From contig JAZTYA010000034.1 of NCBI GenBank assembly GCA_045636705.1, positions 1-54,382 of the forward strand: a DNA stretch of 54,382 nucleotides, in the 5' to 3' direction. Positions 50,678 through 54,382 of the stretch are shown here, piece by piece. Within the stretch, counting starts at the first letter, position 1. The number at the start of each line of letters is the position of its first letter. A program made the position numbers and the translations under genes. This DNA comes from SFWF01 sp045636705. Its GTDB lineage: Bacteria; Bacillota; Clostridia; Oscillospirales; Acutalibacteraceae. Under the pieces are notes generated by a model. It was not told the origin of the DNA, did no database searches, and worked only from the letters and a program-made list of their open reading frames with translations.

Positions 50678-51905
50678 AAAAAATAGTATAGGCGGCAAAT
50701 ATTTTCACGTGGGGTTAACAGCCTTTTGCGTCTTTGCGGCTTTATTATTACTTTTCTTCTTCATTTTTAAAATAAAGGTTATAGGAGCATTAATAGGGGA
50801 GTTGATTTCAATACTTCGTCCTATTTTGGTTGGTCTTGTTATTGCCTACCTTTTAGTTCCTATAGCAAATTTCCTTGAAAAATATCTAAAACGCTTTTTT
50901 GTGGGCGCTTGCAAATTTAAAAAGCACGGAAACGGTCTTGCAAGAGGATTTTCGATAACCTTTTCCTTGATTTTCTTCTTTGTTATAATCGGCCTTTTAA
51001 TTTGGCTTATCGTACCACAGGTTATTGATAGTGTTACTTCAATTGCAAAGGATTTGCCGGGACAGGTTCAAGGTGTTGTAAATTGGCTAACTACACAGTT
51101 TACTGAAAACAATTTCTTTGCTTCCGTTGCAGATGCCCTTATTAAATTTATAAACAACTGGGCAGAGCAGGATATGCTCGCAACCGTTACCACTTGGGCA
51201 GGTCAAATAGCCACAGGAATTGTAAAAACAGCATATTTCCTTTGGGATTTCTTCATTGGACTTATGGTTATGATTTACGTGCTTGCAAGCCGTGAAAAGT
51301 TTGCGGCTCAAGGCAAAAAGGCACTATTTGCAATCTTTAAGACAAAGCTTGCAGACAAAGTTATCGAGGTTACAAAAACCGCTAACTATGTTTTCAGCAG
51401 CTTTATTAGTGGTAAGCTACTCGATTCAGCAATTATAGGTGTGCTTTGCTTTATTGGTGTTAGCATACTCGGAATGCCATATCCCGTATTGTTGGCGGTA
51501 ATTGTCGGCGTTACAAACGTAATACCCGTTTTCGGTCCATATATCGGTGCTGTTCCTTGCACACTTATTGTATTTATGAGAAGCCCGATTCAAGCCCTCT
51601 ATTTCTTAATTTTTATAATCGCACTCCAAGCCTTTGACGGAAATATTTTAGGACCTAAAATATTAGGCGATTCAACCGGACTTTCTCCTTTCTGGGTAGT
51701 CTTTGCTATCGTTTTAGGTGGAGGACTCTTTGGCGTAACCGGAATGATTGTCGGCGTGCCTACCTTTGCGGTTATTTATTTCTTGGTTGAAGAATGGATA
51801 TCTGCAAGATTAACCTTAAAAAATATGCCTACAAGTACGGCTTCTTATATGAAAAGCAAGGAAGAGGAGAAAGTAAAGAATGAACAAGAAGGAACTAATC
51901 AGTAG
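50649..51905 (+). CDS. AI-2E/PerM-family transporter
   Basis: About 418 residues with eight membrane spans. The C-terminal block TLIVFMRSPIQAL, GNILGPKILGDSTGLSPFWV and GGGLFGVTGMIVGVP is the family signature. Members include sodium/proton antiporters and the E. coli AI-2 exporter TqsA; the substrate here is unknown. An in-frame TTG at 50631 precedes the AAAGGAG site (50634-50640), so ATG at 50649 is chosen. It overlaps VanZ by 29 nt. Confidence 0.9.
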   Translation: MNENRNVKTEKNSIGGKYFHVGLTAFCVFAALLLLFFFIFKIKVIGALIGELISILRPILVGLVIAYLLVPIANFLEKYLKRFFVGACKFKKHGNGLARGFSITFSLIFFFVIIGLLIWLIVPQVIDSVTSIAKDLPGQVQGVVNWLTTQFTENNFFASVADALIKFINNWAEQDMLATVTTWAGQIATGIVKTAYFLWDFFIGLMVMIYVLASREKFAAQGKKALFAIFKTKLADKVIEVTKTANYVFSSFISGKLLDSAIIGVLCFIGVSILGMPYPVLLAVIVGVTNVIPVFGPYIGAVPCTLIVFMRSPIQALYFLIFIIALQAFDGNILGPKILGDSTGLSPFWVVFAIVLGGGLFGVTGMIVGVPTFAVIYFLVEEWISARLTLKNMPTSTASYMKSKEEEKVKNEQEGTNQ

Positions 51906-52533
51906 AATTGATTCGCTCATAACCTCCTTGAATGAAATGAGCGCAGAGCTCAAACTCTGTCGTCAGGAAAACGCAGACCTAAAACTTCAAATAGAGGAAC
52001 TCTCAAAGACTTCTCTTCAAAAGGCAGAGCCTGTAGTGGAAGAACCAAAAACTGAGGCAACCAAGGTAGAAGAGACTTTAGAAACTCCCGAAGTTTTTGC
52101 GGAAACCGAAACGCTAGAAGAGGAAACCGCAGAAGAGGCTTGCAAGGAGTCAGAAGAGGAAGAACCTTTCATAGCAGAAGAACCCAAAGAGACTGCTACG
52201 GAAAACACAGAAGAAGTTATGGAAAAAACGCCTTTAAATATTTTACCAATGGGTGAAGAGGTAGTTTTACCTAATAGTATTATGGAATTTGGCGCAGAAA
52301 TTATCGGAAAAATTGTTATTGAGTCGGCAAAATATGCCGATTTGGTTGCAGCTTCGACCGCCGCTAATAAGAAAGAACTTCTCAATCTTATAATGGGCAA
52401 AAGTGAGATTTGCAAGGCGGAAATTTTAAACGTTGTTACAAGCAATGCCGAAACCGATGCTAAAATTTCGCTTATAAATGCCGAGCTTTCAGAGGCTACT
52501 GATTATTTCAAAAGCGTTTTGGCTCAGATATAG
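51880..52533 (+). CDS. Unknown coiled-coil protein with an acidic middle
   Basis: 217 residues. I do not recognise the family. Seen: an N-terminal coiled coil (about 1-45), a Glu/Thr-rich disordered section (about 48-115) and a compact helical C-terminal part (about 125-217; EFGAEIIGKIVIESAKYADL). No signal peptide or membrane span. GAGGAGAAAG precedes the ATG, and it overlaps the transporter by 26 nt. The shape suggests a cytoplasmic scaffold or adaptor. Confidence 0.75.
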   Translation: MNKKELISRIDSLITSLNEMSAELKLCRQENADLKLQIEELSKTSLQKAEPVVEEPKTEATKVEETLETPEVFAETETLEEETAEEACKESEEEEPFIAEEPKETATENTEEVMEKTPLNILPMGEEVVLPNSIMEFGAEIIGKIVIESAKYADLVAASTAANKKELLNLIMGKSEICKAEILNVVTSNAETDAKISLINAELSEATDYFKSVLAQI

Positions 52534-52536
52534 AAA

Positions 52537-53286
52537 ATGAGTTATTATAATAATTTTTCACACTTTTATGATTTACTAACAACCGATGTCAACTATAAAA
52601 AGAGGACAAAGTATCTCTTGTCACTTTTTGAAAAGTATGGGAAGAAACCAACCCTCCTTTTAGATGTTGCTTGCGGTACCGGTAACTTTTCCTTTGAGTT
52701 TGCCAAAAGCGGCATTGACGTTATCGGGGTTGATAAATCCGAAGGTATGTTAGCTCTAGCGCAAGAAAAGAATCAAAACCTTGATAATAAGGTTTTATAC
52801 CTTTGCCAAAGTGCAGAGGAAATGGACCTTTACGGCACGGTTGACGGCGCGGTTTGTTGCCTTGACAGTATTAATCATATAACCGATGACAAGCTTCTTT
52901 TAGAAGTTTTTAAAAAGGTGTCGCTTTTTTTAGAGGATGGTTGTCTTTTTATCTTTGACGTTAATACTCCGTATAAGCACAGGCAAATACTTGGCAACAA
53001 CTCTTATAAAATAAATAAAAAGGGTGTAAAATGCCTTTGGACCAATAGTTACAACGATGAGCATAAAACGGTTAAGGTTGAGCTTACCTTTACCTTCAAA
53101 ACCTCATTCTTTAAAAAAGAGTATGTAACCGAAAGCTTTTTGGAGAAAGCATACACAGATACAGAACTTAAAAGTATGCTTAAAACGGCAGGATTTAAGG
53201 TTTTAAAGGTCTTTGGAGAAATGACCGAAGAAGAACCAAAACCTTGCTCACAAAGAAATATATACGTATGTAAAAAGGAATCTTAA
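52537..53286 (+). CDS. Class I SAM-dependent methyltransferase
   Basis: 249 residues. SAM motif I reads LLDVACGTGNFSFEFA, motif II VIGVDKSEGML, and the motif IV region AVCCLDSINHI. The start MSYYNNFSHFYDLLT resembles UbiE/YodH-type small-molecule methyltransferases of Firmicutes. Target unknown. Three-base gap from the preceding gene. Confidence 0.9.
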   Translation: MSYYNNFSHFYDLLTTDVNYKKRTKYLLSLFEKYGKKPTLLLDVACGTGNFSFEFAKSGIDVIGVDKSEGMLALAQEKNQNLDNKVLYLCQSAEEMDLYGTVDGAVCCLDSINHITDDKLLLEVFKKVSLFLEDGCLFIFDVNTPYKHRQILGNNSYKINKKGVKCLWTNSYNDEHKTVKVELTFTFKTSFFKKEYVTESFLEKAYTDTELKSMLKTAGFKVLKVFGEMTEEEPKPCSQRNIYVCKKES

Positions 53287-53288
53287 AT

Positions 53289-54164
53289 ATGGGAAAACTC
53301 ATAAGATGCATAACAAATGACGGACTAGTTATGGCTTCGGCCGTTGATACAACCGATATAGTAGCCGAGGCTGAGAGAATTCACGGCACTTCTGCCGTTG
53401 TGACCGCTGCTTTGGGTCGTTTGCTTACAGCAGGCTCAATGATGGGCAATATGTTAAAGGGCAAGGATGATACCATAACCTTAAAGGTAGCAGGTGACGG
53501 ACCCACAGGCTCACTCATTGTTGTTTCTGACTTTAACGGTGATGTTCGTGGCTACGTTCAAAACCCGATAGTTGAAATTCCTTTAAATAATAAGGGTAAA
53601 CTCGACGTAGGCGGGGCTGTCGGCACTAACGGCCTTTTATACGTCTTAAAGGATTTAGGCCTAAAGGAACCATTTTCAGGCTCCGTGCCGCTAGTTTCGG
53701 GCGAGATTGCCGAGGATATTACCTCCTACTATGCCTTAAGTGAGCAGATACCTACAGTCTGCGCTTTGGGTGTCTTAGTTAACCCTGATTTAACCGTTCG
53801 TGCCGCAGGCGGATATATTATTCAGCTTCTTCCTGCAGCAGGGGATGATACAATCGAAAAATTAGAAAAAAGCATTTCCGATATTAAGGCGGTTACCACC
53901 ATGCTCGATAGTGGTATGACACCCGAGGAAATAATAAAAACTGCTTTAAAAGAATTTAGCGTTGAGGTTCTATATGAGCAGGAAATATACTATAAATGTA
54001 ATTGTAGCAGAGATAGAGTTTCAAAGGCATTAATCAGTCTTGGTAGGGAAGAACTAGAGTCTATGGCAGAAGAATTGCCCGAGGTTTCGGTTAATTGTCA
54101 CTTCTGTGATAAGGTCTATACATTCACTAAAAACGAAATAAAAAATTTCTTAAAAAATTCTTAA
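53289..54164 (+). CDS. hslO: Redox-regulated chaperone Hsp33
   Basis: 291 residues. The C-terminal zinc switch has CxC (CNCSRDR) and CxxC (CHFCDK), and the N-terminal blocks GRLLTAGSMMGNMLKG and GDGPTGSLIVVSDFNGDVRGY are typical of Hsp33. Oxidation of the cysteines releases zinc and activates the holdase, which is meaningful in an anaerobe exposed to oxygen. It starts 3 nt after the methyltransferase and has no clear terminator before the tRNA promoter. Confidence 0.95.
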   Translation: MGKLIRCITNDGLVMASAVDTTDIVAEAERIHGTSAVVTAALGRLLTAGSMMGNMLKGKDDTITLKVAGDGPTGSLIVVSDFNGDVRGYVQNPIVEIPLNNKGKLDVGGAVGTNGLLYVLKDLGLKEPFSGSVPLVSGEIAEDITSYYALSEQIPTVCALGVLVNPDLTVRAAGGYIIQLLPAAGDDTIEKLEKSISDIKAVTTMLDSGMTPEEIIKTALKEFSVEVLYEQEIYYKCNCSRDRVSKALISLGREELESMAEELPEVSVNCHFCDKVYTFTKNEIKNFLKNS

Positions 54165-54172
54165 AATAATTG

Positions 54173-54201
54173 TTGACAAACTAGTTTGTTTGTGGTATTA
54201 T
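54173..54201 (+). promoter_or_regulatory. Promoter for the tRNA cluster
   Basis: Consensus TTGACA (54173-54178), 17-bp spacer, TATTAT (54196-54201) with the TTGTGG extended element immediately before it. Confidence 0.85.
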
Positions 54202-54246
54202 ATCACTTGCCGCTGGAAATCACAGTCTTGTGAAAGAGAGCAAAAT

Positions 54247-54322
54247 GGGGGTATAGCTCAGCTGGAAGAGCATCTGCCTTACAAGCAGAGGGTCACAGGT
54301 TCGAGCCCTGTTGTCCCCACCA
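54247..54322 (+). tRNA. tRNA-Val (anticodon UAC)
   Basis: 76 nt with encoded CCA (54320-54322). Acceptor GGGGGTA/TGTCCCC, anticodon stem TCTGC/GCAGA with loop CTTACAA (anticodon at 54280-54282), and TTCGAGC in the T arm. All arms pair. Confidence 0.96.
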
Positions 54323-54326
54323 TTTT

Positions 54327-54382
54327 GGCCTGGTAGTTCAGTTGGTTAGAACGCTAGCCTGTCACGCTAGAGGTCGTGGGTT
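54327..54382 (+). tRNA. tRNA-Asp (anticodon GUC), truncated by the window end
   Basis: Begins GGCCTGG with a normal D arm. Anticodon stem CTAGC/GCTAG with loop CTGTCAC gives anticodon GUC at 54361-54363. The T-arm loop and 3' acceptor strand lie beyond the window. It follows tRNA-Val by 4 nt. Confidence 0.93.

Noticed and set aside
1..54382. Insertion sequences, prophage genes, CRISPR arrays, attachment sites or rRNA
   Set aside because: No transposase, integrase, phage structural gene, regularly spaced repeat or rRNA signature was seen; the two tRNAs at the right end have no adjacent integrase in view.

Overview
The window is an AT-rich chromosomal segment of an anaerobic Gram-positive bacterium, most likely a member of the Clostridia (Oscillospiraceae/Ruminococcaceae-like). 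This is inferred from gene content rather than from any marker search. The signs are: pyrK next to a type 1B pyrD, lon-engB, tig-clpP-clpX, rplS-lepB-rbgA-rnhB-yraN, TmcAL, a DUF1540 protein, a class-B-like sortase, an oxygen-sensitive glycyl radical enzyme with its activase, strong GGAGG-type ribosome binding sites, and frequent TTG starts. No insertion sequence, prophage, CRISPR array or rRNA is visible, and no gene-free stretch exceeds about 260 bases.

Layout. 1-147: end of a secreted fibronectin-III-like protein. 191-4007: tmcAL divergent from ackA and a galactokinase-family gene. 4097-6911: BrnQ transporter and an Ig-domain polysaccharide deacetylase. 6993-15807: a pyrimidine operon pyrC-carB-pyrK-pyrD-pyrF-pyrE-pyrB-pyrI behind a near-consensus promoter; carA and pyrR are absent. 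15909-18234: SdpI-family membrane protein and an unknown membrane-anchored protein. 18392-23342: lon-engB-lysA-rpe. 23381-24876: a short MecA-like adaptor, a 40-residue membrane peptide and a cysteine-rich unknown protein. 25002-30750 (minus strand): cysteine desulfurase, thiI, a CinA-C/sortase fusion, a membrane-anchored CinA-N-like protein and a small exporter family protein. 31009-34721: rplS (with a structured leader), lepB, rbgA, rnhB, yraN and an M19 dipeptidase. 34771-37246: thrC, a DUF1540 gene and a phosphoesterase. 37339-40778: tig-clpP-clpX. 40816-44612: AraC regulator divergent from a short glycyl radical enzyme and its activase. 44831-50163: CdaR-like regulator, ftsE, ftsX, an EnvC-like M23 protein and a CtpA-like protease. 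50165-54164: VanZ-like protein, AI-2E-family transporter, coiled-coil protein, methyltransferase and Hsp33. 54247-54382: tRNA-Val and the start of tRNA-Asp.

The most unusual element is the pair at 25523-28420. One protein carries a cytoplasmic CinA-C (NMN deamidase-type) domain, a membrane span and an extracellular sortase domain. Its neighbour carries a degenerate CinA-N (MoCF-like) domain ahead of a membrane span. Together they rebuild both halves of CinA at the membrane, joined to a cell-surface transpeptidase. Second is the 661-residue glycyl radical enzyme with an intact C-x-E active site, its own activase and a divergent AraC regulator, whose substrate cannot be read from the context. 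Third is ftsE, which has no ATG, GTG or TTG start upstream of its Walker A motif and appears to begin at ATT. Genes work together clearly in pyrimidine synthesis, in sulfur transfer to tRNA (desulfurase + ThiI), in protein quality control (trigger factor, ClpXP, Lon, MecA-like, Hsp33) and in regulated peptidoglycan hydrolysis (FtsEX plus the EnvC-like M23 protein).
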